A stretch of 64,000 nt of DNA from Paraburkholderia bannensis (GCF_014200455.1 NZ_JACHBW010000008.1:271594-335593), one strand, 5' to 3'; numbered from the stretch's first letter, positions 1-9,720 are shown. Program-made: numbers and translations. The notes: generated by a model not told the origin, from the sequence alone.

Positions 1-265
1 CGGCGTCGGTGACGGTTTTCCATCCGGCGATCTGGCTGTCGTCGTAGAGACCCGGTGCGCCGAGATAACCGTTGCCCTCGGGCGCGGCGATGGTGGCTTC
101 GCCAATCAGCAAGGCGCCAGGCGAAGTACGTTGTGCGTAATATTCGGCCATCAGCGGGCCGGGGCGTGCGCCTTCCCCGGCGCGCATGCGCGTGAGCGGC
201 GCGAGGACGACACGATGCGAGAATGCATACGAACCGATTTTGACTGGCGAAAAGAGCTTGGGCAT
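1..265 (-). CDS. Old yellow enzyme family NADH:flavin oxidoreductase, N-terminal part (cut by window edge)
   Basis: Only the first 88 or so residues lie in the window. The reverse strand reads MPKLFSPVKIGSYAF, then RVVLAPLTRMRA, a GPLMAEYYAQR stretch and GALLIGEATIAAPEGNGY. This is the FMN-barrel start of the NemA/OPR-type old yellow enzymes, which reduce activated alkenes, nitro compounds or quinones with NAD(P)H. The start at 265 is chosen because a GGAG sequence lies 5 nt upstream; two in-frame ATGs further out (277, 280) are possible. The gene is divergent from a LysR regulator, the usual arrangement for a regulator and its oxidoreductase target. The family call is firm; the substrate is unknown. 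Confidence 0.85.
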   Translation of the reverse strand, partial: MPKLFSPVKIGSYAFSHRVVLAPLTRMRAGEGARPGPLMAEYYAQRTSPGALLIGEATIAAPEGNGYLGAPGLYDDSQIAGWKTVTDA

Positions 266-508
266 TTCGTTCTCCATCATTGCGTGTAGCAGTTGCGTCA
301 TGCCGACGACCGGCGACGCTTGAGACGAAATGTAGACGTGCAGCCGTGCGGGAAAAACGCTCTGGCGGTGCACTCACCCCGGACGCAGATGTCCGCAATC
401 GCGCGGCGCCCTTTGCCAGCGCGCCTTTTGCGATTGTTGGCACGAGCCGAATAGTCATATCGCCCGGCTGGCATCGATCCGCTCGTGAACCGTTGCGCTC
501 ATGCACAA

Positions 509-535
509 TCAGGTTCCGAACTCAGGTTCCCGAAC
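509..535. promoter_or_regulatory. Tandem operator-like repeat between the oxidoreductase and its LysR regulator
   Basis: Two head-to-tail copies of TCAGGTTCC(C)GAAC lie at 509-521 and 522-535, just ahead of the LysR gene. Each copy contains a GTTC-C(C)-GAAC dyad. Position and symmetry suit an autoregulatory LysR site that would also control the divergent oxidoreductase. This is inferred from pattern only. The rest of 266-556 shows no gene. Confidence 0.35.
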
Positions 536-556
536 GCCCACAGGAATAGCCTCGCG

Positions 557-1504
557 ATGACCGAACCCGAACGCCTGAGCAGCACCGGCGTCGCCCGCAC
601 GTCCGGAGCGCTCGATCACATGAGCGGCATCGTGGTGTTCACGCGCGTGGCGGAAACGCTGAGCTTCGCGCAGGCCGGCCGGCAACTCGGGCTGTCGGCA
701 TCGGCAATCGGCAAGGCGGTGGCACGGCTGGAAACGCGCCTGGGCGTGCGGCTCTTTCATCGCAGCACGCGCAGCATGCGCCTCACGCCCGAGGGCGAGC
801 TGTTTCTGGCGCGCTGCCAGCGCATCCTCGGCGAAATCGAGGAGGCGCAAGCCGAACTGGCGATCTCACGCGCCAGGCCGACGGGCCGCCTGCGAGTGAG
901 CATTCCGCTCGTCGGCACCTTGCTGATGCCGGTGCTGGCGGCGTTCATGCACGCGTATCCGGAAGTGCAGCTCGATATCGACTTCAGCGACCGCATGGTC
1001 GATGTCATCGAAGACGGTTTCGACGTGGTGCTGCGCACCGGCGAGGGCGTCGATTCGCAACTCACGATGCGCACGCTCGGCTATTACACGCATCTGATCG
1101 TGGGCGCGCCCGCCTATCTGGAAGCGCGCGGCGAGCCGGCGAAGCCCGAAGAACTGGCCGCGCACGCGTGTCTGCAGCACCGCTTTTCGCGCTCCGGGCG
1201 TCTGCGGCGCTGGACCTTCGTGCGCGACGGCGTGTCGTTCGAGGTCGATCTGCCCTCGACGGCCATCGCCAGCGCGGTGGAGCCGCTCATCGCGCTGGCC
1301 GAAGCAGGACTGGGTTTCGCGAACGTCCCCGATTACACCGTGCGCAGGCAACTCGCCGATGGCTCGCTGGTCGCCGTCCTGCGCGATTTCACGGCGGACC
1401 GGATTGCGTTTCGCGCGCTATGGCCGTCGGGGCGCATGACGCCGCCGAAGGTGCGCGTGTTCGTCGACTTCCTGCATCAACATCTGTTTCCGGACGCCGC
1501 ATAA
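557..1504 (+). CDS. LysR-family transcriptional regulator
   Basis: A 315-residue LysR regulator with an N-terminal winged helix-turn-helix (about residues 25-80, with FAQAGRQLGLSASAIGKAVARLE and a short LF-HRSTRSMRLT wing) and a C-terminal effector-binding domain beginning around residue 110 with the GRLRVSIP motif typical of the family. It most resembles the CrgA/AaeR-like LysR group that controls divergent oxidoreductases. The start at 557 gives a conventional N-terminus; an in-frame ATG at 620 (DHMSGIVVF) is a reasonable alternative and an ATG at 485 seems too far upstream. It probably regulates the divergent old yellow enzyme gene. Inducer unknown. Confidence 0.85.
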   Translation: MTEPERLSSTGVARTSGALDHMSGIVVFTRVAETLSFAQAGRQLGLSASAIGKAVARLETRLGVRLFHRSTRSMRLTPEGELFLARCQRILGEIEEAQAELAISRARPTGRLRVSIPLVGTLLMPVLAAFMHAYPEVQLDIDFSDRMVDVIEDGFDVVLRTGEGVDSQLTMRTLGYYTHLIVGAPAYLEARGEPAKPEELAAHACLQHRFSRSGRLRRWTFVRDGVSFEVDLPSTAIASAVEPLIALAEAGLGFANVPDYTVRRQLADGSLVAVLRDFTADRIAFRALWPSGRMTPPKVRVFVDFLHQHLFPDAA

Positions 1505-1528
1505 ACCGGTGGCACGTTCGCGGCATGG

Positions 1529-2416
1529 TTACAGAAAGCGCGCCTGATCCAGATCCGAAATCAGCGATGGCCCGAGCGGTTTCCAGCCCAACCGCGCCTG
1601 GGTCAGCGCACTGGAAGCCGGCATATCCATGCCGACGAACATCGCCATCCAGCCAAAGTGTTCCTGCGCACGTTGCGGCGAAATCGACACCACCGGCAGT
1701 TTGAGACCGCGCCCGAGCGATTCGGCAATCTCGCGGCTGCTCACGCCTTCCTCGCCCACGGCGTGATAACGCGCGCCTGGCCGCGCTTGTTCGATTGCCA
1801 GCCGATAAAGCCGCGCGACATCGGACAGATGCCCAGCCGGCCAACGGTTGCTGCCCTCGCCGAGATAGGCCACCGCGCCCTTCTCGCGCGCAATCGCGAT
1901 CAGCGGCGTAATCAGCCCTTGTTTGAGCGGGTTATGCACTTGCGGCAGGCGCATCACGGAGATATTCACCCCGGCGTCGAGCAGCGCGTTAGCCGCAATC
2001 TCCGAGCCAATGCGCGGATTCGGATGACTCGTGTTGAAAACGTCCTCGCTCGCGGGTTCGCCGTGCTCGCCGCTGCCCACCCCCGTGCCCGAGGTGATCA
2101 ACAGCGGCCGGTTCGAGCCTTGCAAAACCGATCCCAACGCTGCAATCGCGCGCTTGTCCTTTTCGCAGTTCTCGACGAATCGCGAGAAGTCGTGATCGAA
2201 CGCCGCGTGAATCACGGCGTCCGCTTGCGCGGCCCCGCGCTTGAGGCTCTCGACGTCTTCGAGGGTGCCAAAGTGGGGTTGCGCGCCCGCCGCCTTGAGC
2301 GCCTGCGCGCCCGCGTCCGAGCGGGTCATGCCGATTACCTCGTGACCGGCTTCAAGCAGTTCCGGAACAAGGGCCGAGCCGATAAAACCGGTCGCACCCG
2401 TCAAAAAGATTCGCAT
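1529..2416 (-). CDS. Atypical SDR, NAD(P)-dependent epimerase/dehydratase-like protein
   Basis: 295 residues beginning MRIFLTGATGFIGSALVPELLEAGHEV. The TGATGFIG nucleotide-binding loop (TGxxGxxG) marks an extended or atypical short-chain dehydrogenase with a Rossmann fold. A canonical YxxxK active site is not obvious, so it belongs with the atypical NAD(P)-binding SDRs often annotated as 'SDR family oxidoreductase' in Burkholderiaceae. It is divergently arranged with an XRE/MmyB-type regulator, and this SDR-plus-MmyB pair is common in proteobacteria and actinobacteria. The regulator probably controls this gene. Substrate cannot be inferred. Confidence 0.85.
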   Translation of the reverse strand: MRIFLTGATGFIGSALVPELLEAGHEVIGMTRSDAGAQALKAAGAQPHFGTLEDVESLKRGAAQADAVIHAAFDHDFSRFVENCEKDKRAIAALGSVLQGSNRPLLITSGTGVGSGEHGEPASEDVFNTSHPNPRIGSEIAANALLDAGVNISVMRLPQVHNPLKQGLITPLIAIAREKGAVAYLGEGSNRWPAGHLSDVARLYRLAIEQARPGARYHAVGEEGVSSREIAESLGRGLKLPVVSISPQRAQEHFGWMAMFVGMDMPASSALTQARLGWKPLGPSLISDLDQARFL

Positions 2417-2481
2417 CGTCAGCTCCTTCTGGTCGTGACCTGCGAACTATCTGCCGAATCGCTATTCCGTTAAAGTAGTGA

Positions 2482-2499
2482 CGTTATCATGGTAAAACG
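2482..2499. promoter_or_regulatory. Candidate operator between the SDR and XRE regulator genes
   Basis: An imperfect dyad (CGTTaT ... AaAACG) lies between the two divergent starts, within an AT-richer patch. It overlaps the likely promoter area of both genes. Support is positional only. Confidence 0.25.
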
Positions 2500-2515
2500 A
2501 CTAACAGGACCGGCC

Positions 2516-3403
2516 ATGTCAGTCACCACCGCCACCTCGCTCGGCGACTTCCTGAAGAGCCGCCGTACCCGGCTCGATCCCGCGAGCTTTGGTTTTTCCG
2601 GCCGTCGGCGCACACCCGGCTTGCGTCGCGAAGAAGTCGCGCAACGCGCGAATATCAGTCCCACCTGGTACACCTGGCTCGAACAAGGGCGCGGCGGCGC
2701 GCCCTCGGCCAGCGTGCTCGAACGCATCGCCAGCGCGCTCATGCTCACCCATACCGAGCGCGAACATCTCTTCATGTTGGGTCTGGGCAGACCGCCGGAG
2801 GTTCGCTATCACGCCGTCAACGACGTCCATCCGCGCCTGCAGCGTTTTCTCGATTCGCTGCAATCGAGTCCCGCCATCATCAAGAACCCCGTTTGGGATG
2901 TGATCGCATGGAATCGCGCCGCGGCGGTCGTGCTGACCGACTACGGCGCGCTGCCGCCCAACGGTCGCAATATTCTGCGTTTTCTGTTTGGCAATGCGCA
3001 GGTGCGCGCGAAGCAGCATGACTGGGATAGCGTCGCGCGCTTTGTGGTGGGCGCATTCAGAGCCGATGTGGCGCGTGCGGGTCTGGTGTCCGAAGCGGGC
3101 AAACTCGTCGATGAGCTGAGCGCCGCGAGCCCGCAATTCGCAGCACTCTGGCGCGAGAACGATCTGCACAATCACGCCGATGGCGGCGTAAAAAAACTGC
3201 TGCATCCCCAACTCGGCCCGATCGAACTGGAGTATTCGGCCTTCGCTGTCGATGGGCGGCCGGATCTGGGCATGATTGTTTATACCCCGCTAGACGACGC
3301 GATGGCCCAGCGCATCAAGAGGCTCGCGCAGACTACGCCATTGGGCGTAAAGTCCGCCGCTCACACGCCGGCCGACGATCGCGCCGCTGTCTCATCAGAC
3401 TAA
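2516..3403 (+). CDS. XRE-family regulator with MmyB-like ligand-binding domain
   Basis: 295 residues from the ATG at 2516, which has AGGA about 6 nt upstream. An in-frame ATG at 2489 lacks such a site. Residues 8-75 form a Cro/C1-type helix-turn-helix with the signature GLRREEVAQRANISPTWYTWLEQGRG, found in the MmyB/'helix-turn-helix domain protein' group. Residues about 95-270 are the MmyB-like PAS-type domain (NPVWDVIAWNRAA, GRNILRFLF), which in Streptomyces MmyB relatives binds fatty-acid-like ligands. It likely controls the divergent SDR. Family assignment is strong; ligand unknown. Confidence 0.88.
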   Translation: MSVTTATSLGDFLKSRRTRLDPASFGFSGRRRTPGLRREEVAQRANISPTWYTWLEQGRGGAPSASVLERIASALMLTHTEREHLFMLGLGRPPEVRYHAVNDVHPRLQRFLDSLQSSPAIIKNPVWDVIAWNRAAAVVLTDYGALPPNGRNILRFLFGNAQVRAKQHDWDSVARFVVGAFRADVARAGLVSEAGKLVDELSAASPQFAALWRENDLHNHADGGVKKLLHPQLGPIELEYSAFAVDGRPDLGMIVYTPLDDAMAQRIKRLAQTTPLGVKSAAHTPADDRAAVSSD

Positions 3404-3478
3404 ATCGACTGGCTCATTTTGGGCCTTTCCTGCTTTTCCCTAAGGATTGCAAATCTTCATTCGAATATCTCCAGTATT

Positions 3479-3502
3479 GCGAAGACAGCGGCGAAGACAG
3501 CG
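3479..3502. repeat. 12-bp perfect tandem repeat
   Basis: GCGAAGACAGCG occurs twice in direct tandem (3479-3490, 3491-3502), about 33 bp upstream of the Pho box. It may be slippage or a weak regulator site; no known motif recognised. Confidence 0.6.
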
Positions 3503-3534
3503 CGCACGATAGCTTGATTCAATTTGAATAGCGA

Positions 3535-3552
3535 CTTTCATCATCCTGTAAT
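3535..3552 (+). promoter_or_regulatory. Pho box (PhoB-binding site) upstream of pstS
   Basis: CTTTCAT-CATC-CTGTAAT matches the two 7-bp direct repeats separated by 4 bp of the PhoB consensus (CTGTCAT-N4-CTGTMAT): 6 of 7 in the first repeat and 7 of 7 in the second. It lies 155 bp upstream of the pstS start on the same strand. The match plus the identity of the gene makes phosphate-starvation induction by PhoB-P likely. Confidence 0.7.
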
Positions 3553-3706
3553 GATGAGAATGTGGCGAATCTCACGGCGCGAATCGGCAATACCCAGGTT
3601 TGCAAGCCAGACGATCTTTGATACGCCCACGCTCGACCGGGATCGATTTGCCCCGGCACAACAAACTCCGCGAAGTTTTTAAAGCGCGATCAAGCCGGAG
3701 ATAACC

Positions 3707-4753
3707 ATGAGACCTGCTTGCCCCCTGTTTCTGGGGCTGATATTGGTTCTTTGTGCGCTCGCTGCTCACGCAGACGGTGTGACGGGAGCAGGAAGCACCC
3801 TCGCCGCCCCCCTCTATGCGCGATGGGCTGCCGAATATCGGCAATCGGGCGGCGGCAAGGTGATCTATCGCGCCACGGGCTCCTCCGAAGGGCTCAAACA
3901 GGTCATTGCCCATGAAGTCGATTTCGCGGGTTCTGATGCGCCGCTCACCGAAGACGAACTCAATCACCACGGCCTGCAACAGTTCCCCACTGCCATTGGC
4001 GGCGTCGTGCCCGTCGTCAATCTACCGGGAATCAAGGCCGGACAAGTGATATTGACGGGCGAAGTGCTCGGCGACATTTTCCTCGGAAAAATCCAGTATT
4101 GGGACGATCCGGCCATCGTGCGCTTGAATCCGCAGATCAAAATGCCGGATACGCCTATTGCGGTCGTGCGTCGTCAGGACGGGTCCGGTACGACGCTGAT
4201 CTGGACGCATTATCTCTCTCAGGTCAGCCCCGAATGGAAAAGCCGCGTAGGCGAAGGCACGAGCGTTCATTGGCCGCTGGGAATCGGCGGTAAAGGCAAC
4301 GAAGGCGTTGCGACCTATGTGGGTTATCTGCCTGGCGCAATCGGCTACGTTGCATGGGATTTCACGAAGCAGAATCATCTGACCTATGTGGCAATGACCA
4401 ATTTTGCGGGCGCTGTGGTCCAACCCGGGCCGTCCTCGTTCAATGCCGCAGTCGCCAGCGCCAACTGGACGAACTCGCTGGCTCCAGCCTTGACCAATCA
4501 GCCGGACCACAATGCCTGGCCCGTGATCGGCGCAACCTATGTGTTGCTGCACGTTGCACCCGACGGCTCGGGTCACGCCGATGCGACCTTGAAGTTTTTC
4601 GACTGGGCCTTCGCACACGGCGCAGCGGCGATTCAGACGCTGGATTACGTCTCGCTGCCGCAAGCCGTGGTGGCCAGAATTCGCGCGCAATGGACGCAAT
4701 GGAGCGAGGCGGCGCGTAGCGACCAGATGCACAAGGCCGTCGCCGCCAAATGA
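3707..4753 (+). CDS. pstS: Periplasmic phosphate-binding protein PstS
   Basis: 348 residues. Residues 1-22 are a Sec signal peptide ending ALAAHA. The mature protein starts DGVTGAGSTLAAPLY, the first phosphate-contact loop of PstS; ATGSSEG, FAGSDAPL, the VVRRQDGSGTT loop and GIGGKGNEGVA follow in E. coli PstS order. The protein therefore binds inorganic phosphate for a Pst ABC importer. It stands alone: no pstC, pstA, pstB or phoU lies beside it, and the genes on both sides are unrelated, so it is an orphan or second copy serving a transporter encoded elsewhere, or acting as a scavenging protein. The start has GGAG upstream, and a Pho box lies further up. Confidence 0.92.
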   Translation: MRPACPLFLGLILVLCALAAHADGVTGAGSTLAAPLYARWAAEYRQSGGGKVIYRATGSSEGLKQVIAHEVDFAGSDAPLTEDELNHHGLQQFPTAIGGVVPVVNLPGIKAGQVILTGEVLGDIFLGKIQYWDDPAIVRLNPQIKMPDTPIAVVRRQDGSGTTLIWTHYLSQVSPEWKSRVGEGTSVHWPLGIGGKGNEGVATYVGYLPGAIGYVAWDFTKQNHLTYVAMTNFAGAVVQPGPSSFNAAVASANWTNSLAPALTNQPDHNAWPVIGATYVLLHVAPDGSGHADATLKFFDWAFAHGAAAIQTLDYVSLPQAVVARIRAQWTQWSEAARSDQMHKAVAAK

Positions 4754-4800
4754 CGCGCCGCCCATGCCGCCCGCGCGGAGAAACGCGTTCGCTTGCCGAT

Positions 4801-5715
4801 TCACTCGACCGAATCGTGAATATCGGTCAGACGAATCATATGCGGTTGAGCGCCGATATCTTCATCCGTCTGGTCCTGGGTGGGCGGATGGATGAGGGCG
4901 TCAAGGCGCGCGCGCGTGGCGAGAAATTCAGGTGAATTGAATTGCGCGTAGCTGCGCGGTCGCGGCACGGGCACTTCAATCAACTCCTGCACCTCGCCGG
5001 GATTCGCTTTGAGCACGAGAATGCGGTCGGCCAGAAAGATCGCCTCGTCCAGATCGTGCGTAATAAAGAAAATTGTGATGTCCACATTGCGCCAGATATC
5101 CAGCAAATGCCGCTGCATCTTCGCGCGCGTCTGCGCGTCGAGCGCGCCGAACGGTTCGTCCATGAGCAGAATTCTGGGCCTGTTGGCAAGCGCACGCGCA
5201 ATCGCCACCCGCTGTTTCATGCCGCCCGAGAGCTGATGCGGGTACGCATTGGCGAACTTCTCCAGCCCCACCAGATCGAGCCATTGCAGCGCTTCACGCT
5301 GCGCTTGCGCCGCGCCCTGCCCGCTCATGCGCAGGCCGAACATCACGTTCTTCTTCACCGTGAGCCATGGAAACAGCGTATAGCCCTGAAACACCATGCC
5401 GCGATCCACACCCGGACCGCGTACGGCTTTGCCATCCACACGCACTTCGCCCGACGTCTGCGTTTCCAGCCCAGCGAGAATGCGGATCAAGGTGGATTTG
5501 CCGCAACCCGAAGGTCCGATCACGCAGACGAACTCGCGCCGGTGCGTCGTGAAGCTGATATCCGCCAGCGCCGTATGCTCGCCCTGCGGCGATGCAAAGC
5601 GTTTGGTCAGATTGCGCACTTCGAGAATCGGCTCGCGCGCCTTGAGCCGCGCGAAGCGCTCGCGCACTTCACTGGATTGCAGAAGATAGTCGGGGACGGG
5701 CTGCGGGTTATACAT
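4801..5715 (-). CDS. ABC transporter ATP-binding protein (NitT/TauT type), guanidine operon
   Basis: 304 residues from the ATG at 5715, which has AAAGGA upstream; the open frame runs further but no better start exists. It carries all ABC-ATPase motifs in order: Walker [11 protein letters not shown]-loop at [10 protein letters not shown], signature [15 protein letters not shown], Walker [13 protein letters not shown] and the switch His in FITHDLDEA. The sequence is closest to the SsuB/TauB/NrtD group. It is the last gene of the riboswitch-led operon, following its permease and binding protein, so it energises uptake of the operon's substrate, probably guanidine or a related compound. Confidence 0.9.
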   Translation of the reverse strand: MYNPQPVPDYLLQSSEVRERFARLKAREPILEVRNLTKRFASPQGEHTALADISFTTHRREFVCVIGPSGCGKSTLIRILAGLETQTSGEVRVDGKAVRGPGVDRGMVFQGYTLFPWLTVKKNVMFGLRMSGQGAAQAQREALQWLDLVGLEKFANAYPHQLSGGMKQRVAIARALANRPRILLMDEPFGALDAQTRAKMQRHLLDIWRNVDITIFFITHDLDEAIFLADRILVLKANPGEVQELIEVPVPRPRSYAQFNSPEFLATRARLDALIHPPTQDQTDEDIGAQPHMIRLTDIHDSVE

Positions 5716-5768
5716 GGTGGCGTCCTTTGAAATGAAAGCGTGATGCAGATGAGGCTCATGAAGCGCGT

Positions 5769-6740
5769 TCACGCCTTCAAGATGCGGTCCCACGGAAACA
5801 GCTTGCGCCCGACGAACGCCAGCACCAGATCGGTTCCCAGCCCGATGATGCCGATCATCATGATCGCGGCGTAGACATTGTCGAAATGCTGATAGCGCGC
5901 CTGCTGCGTGATGTACCAGGTGATGCCCGAACTCGTGCCCACCAGTTCCGCCACAATCAGATAAGTCCACGCCCAGCCCAGCAGAATGCGCTGGTCGCGA
6001 TAAAGGTCGGGCAGGATGCCTGGGACTACGACATGCGTAAGCAGCTTCAACCGCGTGGTCCCCAGCGTCATGGCCGCTTCGAGCAAACCAAATTCCAGCT
6101 TGCGCGTGGTGTTCGCGATAATCAGCACCTGCTGGAACAGCGTACCGATCACGATAATCGCAATCTTCGGCGCGTCGTAAATGCCGAGCACGGCCACCAT
6201 CAACGCACCGAACGCGGGCGCGGGCAGATAGCGGAAGAATTCGAAGAACGGCTCCTGCAATCGCGCGAGCGCACTATAGGTGCCGCACACGATGCCCAGC
6301 GGTACGCCGATCAACGACGACACCAGAAAGCCCCAGAAAATGATCTGCACGCTATGCCAGAGGCTCTGATGCAGCCACACACCGTCCGCCGAAGCGGGCG
6401 GCGTGGTGAAGGCCGTATAGAACGCACGCAGCACTTCATGCGGTGCGGGCAGATAGACGGGGTTTGCAGGCACACCCGAGGGCAGCGCCGCATGCGTGTC
6501 TCGCGCATGGGAGAGTTCATCGGCGAACACCGCCTTGTCGATACGCATGCCCGGCTGAAAATAATCGACACTACCGGGCTGCGTAATCAACATCTGCGGA
6601 TGCCACACGAACGGCACGTAGCTCACCAAGCACCACACGAGGAGCGGCACCAGAAACGAGCCGAGTCCCAACATCCATTTGCCGCGCGATGTAAGCTCGC
6701 GGCGTACTGCAAACATACCGGTCTGGCTGATTTCGGCCAT
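5769..6740 (-). CDS. ABC transporter permease (NitT/TauT type), guanidine operon
   Basis: 323 residues, TauC/SsuC-like inner-membrane permease. An N-terminal membrane segment (about 24-46) precedes an unusually long periplasmic loop; then come five more hydrophobic segments. The EAA loop, which docks with the ATPase, is seen as [26 protein letters not shown] (about residues 215-240). It lies between the substrate-binding protein (29 bp upstream) and the ATPase (53 bp downstream). Such transporters regularly accompany 'urea carboxylase' genes and guanidine riboswitches. The import substrate (guanidine) is inferred from context. Confidence 0.88.
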   Translation of the reverse strand: MAEISQTGMFAVRRELTSRGKWMLGLGSFLVPLLVWCLVSYVPFVWHPQMLITQPGSVDYFQPGMRIDKAVFADELSHARDTHAALPSGVPANPVYLPAPHEVLRAFYTAFTTPPASADGVWLHQSLWHSVQIIFWGFLVSSLIGVPLGIVCGTYSALARLQEPFFEFFRYLPAPAFGALMVAVLGIYDAPKIAIIVIGTLFQQVLIIANTTRKLEFGLLEAAMTLGTTRLKLLTHVVVPGILPDLYRDQRILLGWAWTYLIVAELVGTSSGITWYITQQARYQHFDNVYAAIMMIGIIGLGTDLVLAFVGRKLFPWDRILKA

Positions 6741-6769
6741 GGTGCCCTCCTCTGATGCGGCGATGCGGT

Positions 6770-7801
6770 TTACTTCAAGGCGCTCGTGATGGACGGATCC
6801 ACATATGCGCCCACATCCTGCGAGGTCTTATAGACCTGATACTTCACATTGAACGCATCGGCGGCGTAACTGGAGCCATAAAGCGACTTGAAGCCGTCGG
6901 CCTTCACATAGGCCTGCTGCGCTTCGGGCAGCGTAAGCAGCCTGGTGCCCTTGAGCAGCGGCAGATATTGCGCGGGCGTCAGACCCACACGCGCCGACAT
7001 GATCTTCACCGCATCGCCCTGCGTGGCCGGATCTTCGATGTAATGCACCACGCGATACCAGACCTTCGCGAGCTTTTCGTAATCGGCCTTGTGCGCCGCC
7101 AGGCTCACGGGATTCACGGCGAGCACGTCGTAAATGAGGCCCGGCTCATCGGCGGACGTGAACACCGGCCGCGCGCCCGGCACCGCGCGTTGCGCCTCGC
7201 CCGCGTTAGGCTGCCATGCCGCGATCGCGGCCACATCGGACGACGCCAGCACTTGCGGCGTTTCCGTGGTCTTGGCGTTCACCAGCGTGACGTCGCCTTC
7301 CTTCATGCCGGCGCGCTGCAAAGCGTCGAGCAGCAGTAGATGATCGACCACACCGAATTCCACGCCAATCTTCTTGCCCTTCAGATCCTGAATCTTGCGC
7401 GCGGGCGGCTTGGCGATCACCATGTCGTTACCGTTCGAATAATCGGTGATCAGCGCCATGACGTTTTTCGCGCCGTTCGCGCCCATCGTGAGCGCATCGC
7501 CATTGGTCACCAGCACCGCGTCCAGCTTGTTGGCGGCAAACGCATCCATCGAGGCCGCGTAGTCGAACCAGTCAAACTTCACGTCCAGACCGGCTTCCTT
7601 GAACCAGCCCTTGTCGATGGCGACTTGCCAGGCCACCCAGCCCGGCCAGTCGCTATAGCCGATGCGCAGCGGCGCGGCGCTCGCAGCCTGGCCGGTTGCA
7701 GCAAACAGTCCGGCAGCGAGCGCAACGCCCGCGGCAACACGGGTGGCCCAGCGGCGCGCCGGGGACGTGCCCGGTTCAAACGTAACGTGCGTGGTTTTCA
7801 T
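6770..7801 (-). CDS. ABC transporter substrate-binding protein, guanidine/urea-carboxylase associated
   Basis: The start at 7801 (MKTTHV) has TGGAGA about 7 nt upstream and gives 343 residues with a long signal peptide ending QAASA around residue 42. An upstream ATG at 7867, coupled by TGATG overlap to the preceding stop, is possible but would put a poor n-region before the signal. The mature start PLRIGYSDWPGWVAWQVAIDKGWF is characteristic of NMT1/TauA-like binding proteins, specifically the group next to urea carboxylase. It should deliver substrate to the adjacent permease. Guanidine as ligand is inferred from the riboswitch; a urea- or nitrile-type ligand is not excluded. Confidence 0.87.
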   Translation of the reverse strand: MKTTHVTFEPGTSPARRWATRVAAGVALAAGLFAATGQAASAAPLRIGYSDWPGWVAWQVAIDKGWFKEAGLDVKFDWFDYAASMDAFAANKLDAVLVTNGDALTMGANGAKNVMALITDYSNGNDMVIAKPPARKIQDLKGKKIGVEFGVVDHLLLLDALQRAGMKEGDVTLVNAKTTETPQVLASSDVAAIAAWQPNAGEAQRAVPGARPVFTSADEPGLIYDVLAVNPVSLAAHKADYEKLAKVWYRVVHYIEDPATQGDAVKIMSARVGLTPAQYLPLLKGTRLLTLPEAQQAYVKADGFKSLYGSSYAADAFNVKYQVYKTSQDVGAYVDPSITSALK

Positions 7802-7866
7802 GACTGATCTCCAGGTATTGAACGGTACGACGGTGGTTTCTGAAACTCGGGGATTGACGATTTTCA

Positions 7867-9720
7867 TCAGCATTCCTGCTTTTCTGCCGCTTGAACTGAT
7901 GCAGCCGAAGCGGCCGATTCAATGGGCTTTGACGCATCGCGCTCAAGCCATGCGCGCCAGCCGCCGAATGCGCTGATATCGGCTGCATCTTGCAAGGCAA
8001 GGCTTTCGCACAAAAAGCCCTGCACCGTGCTGCCATCGGCGAGCGACAGCGTGCCAATGCCAAGCGGCGCGGGAATCAGCGCGACGAAGGAGCCGAATTG
8101 CTCCACGGGCATTTCCCAGACTTCGACTTCGATTTCAACGCCGCCTTCGGCTACGCGTTGGAGGCCCGGTTTCTGGCTTTGCGGCAACGCGTAAAGCCGA
8201 TACGCCGGCGCGGTTCGCGTCGTTTCAATGAGGCGCGCGCCGCGCGAGGTCAGTTGATCGTTGAGTGGCTGCCCGCTCAAATGCGCGCCTACCGCCGCTA
8301 TGCGCACGCTATTTTCCTTAGCCTCGTTGAGCGCAAGCGCACGCTCGCCAAGCCAGGCCCGCGCAATCGCCAGGAGCCTGGTGTCTTCGTGTGCGCGCGC
8401 AACAAAGGTGATGCCAAAAGGCTTGCCCACATGCGTGCCCGTTTCGCAAATACCGGCAGGCACCGCAAGCGCAGACAGATCCAGCAGGTTCACGAAGTTC
8501 GTGTAATAGCCAAACTTCGCATTCACGCCGATTGGATCGGCTTCCAGCTCGGCAACAGTCGAGGTGGTCGGCGAGGTGGGCGTCAGCAGTGCATCGATAT
8601 GCGGCCAGACCCGCTCGGCCTGCATCCGCAGCGCGGCTAGCCGGTCGAAGGCAGCGAAGGCGTCTGCCGCGCTCCAGCGCGTCGCGCCGCCAATGATCGC
8701 GCGTGTCACCGGATGCAAGGCATCGGGATTGGCGTCGTAAAACGAACGAATCGCCGCCAGCCGCTCCGCCACGAACGGCCCTTCGTAAAGCAGGCGCGCG
8801 GTGTCGAGAAACGGCTCGAAATCGACCTCGATGATTTCAGCGCCTTCGGCACGCAACTTGTCGAGCGCCGCGTCGAACGCCGCAGCATATGAAGTATCGC
8901 CATAGAACTCGCGCTGTGCTTCACGCGGCACACCCAGGCGCAGGCCGCGCAGCGATACCGCAACGCCAGACGCCCCCTCCCATGCACGCGCATAGGGATC
9001 GCCTTGCGTTACACCCTGCGCGGACTCGAAGACCGTCTGCGCATCGTCCGCCGTATGCGCGAAGATCGACACGCAATCGAGCGAGCGGCACGCGGGCACG
9101 ACGCCCTGCGTGCTCAACACACCCTTGGTCGGCTTTAGCCCCACGAGACCGTGGAAAGCGGCCGGCACGCGGCCAGAACCGGCGGTATCGGTACCCAATG
9201 CGAAGACCGCAATCCCCAGCGCCACCGACACAGCCGACCCCGAACTCGAACCGCCCGAGGCGTATTCCGGGTCCAGCGCATTACGGCAAACGCCGTACGG
9301 CGAACGTTGGCCCGAGAGTCCCGTCGCGAACTGATCGAGATTGGTCTTGCCGACGGGAATCGCACCCGCCGCGATCAGGCGCGACACCACGGCAGCGCTC
9401 GCCGGTGGCGTGTATGCGTAATCCGGGCAGGCGGCCGTGGTCGGCACGCCTGCGAGATCGATATTGTCCTTGATGGCGAATGGAATGCCGTAGAGCGGCA
9501 GCGTCGCCGGATCGCGCCCGGCGAGCGCATCCACGTAGCGCATCATCTCGTCGCGCGTGAGTGCGCGGATCCAGACATGGTGCGGATCGTCGCCCGAGGT
9601 GCGCGCGGCAATCTCTTCGACGACCTGCGCGGGCGTGAGGCTGCCGTCGAGATAGCGCGCGCGCAGCGCGGCAATCGTCATCGGCATACCGGAAATCGTT
9701 GTGAGCGCATTCATTGGCAT
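7867..9720 (-). CDS. atzF: Allophanate hydrolase
   Basis: 617 residues. It hydrolyses allophanate to two ammonia and CO2. The N-terminal amidase-signature domain (about 15-450) shows the Ser-cisSer-Lys triad: K84 in FAIKDNID, S157 in GGSSSGSA and the nucleophile S181 in GTDTAGSGR. The C-terminal domain (about 470-600, beginning [14 protein letters not shown]) is the AtzF C-terminal module that supports decarboxylation. The ATG at 9720 has AGGAGG upstream; a second at 9714 overlaps the carboxylase stop as ATGA. It is translationally coupled to the carboxylase and provides the last step of guanidine breakdown. Confidence 0.93.
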   Translation of the reverse strand: MPMNALTTISGMPMTIAALRARYLDGSLTPAQVVEEIAARTSGDDPHHVWIRALTRDEMMRYVDALAGRDPATLPLYGIPFAIKDNIDLAGVPTTAACPDYAYTPPASAAVVSRLIAAGAIPVGKTNLDQFATGLSGQRSPYGVCRNALDPEYASGGSSSGSAVSVALGIAVFALGTDTAGSGRVPAAFHGLVGLKPTKGVLSTQGVVPACRSLDCVSIFAHTADDAQTVFESAQGVTQGDPYARAWEGASGVAVSLRGLRLGVPREAQREFYGDTSYAAAFDAALDKLRAEGAEIIEVDFEPFLDTARLLYEGPFVAERLAAIRSFYDANPDALHPVTRAIIGGATRWSAADAFAAFDRLAALRMQAERVWPHIDALLTPTSPTTSTVAELEADPIGVNAKFGYYTNFVNLLDLSALAVPAGICETGTHVGKPFGITFVARAHEDTRLLAIARAWLGERALALNEAKENSVRIAAVGAHLSGQPLNDQLTSRGARLIETTRTAPAYRLYALPQSQKPGLQRVAEGGVEIEVEVWEMPVEQFGSFVALIPAPLGIGTLSLADGSTVQGFLCESLALQDAADISAFGGWRAWLERDASKPIESAASAASVQAAEKQEC

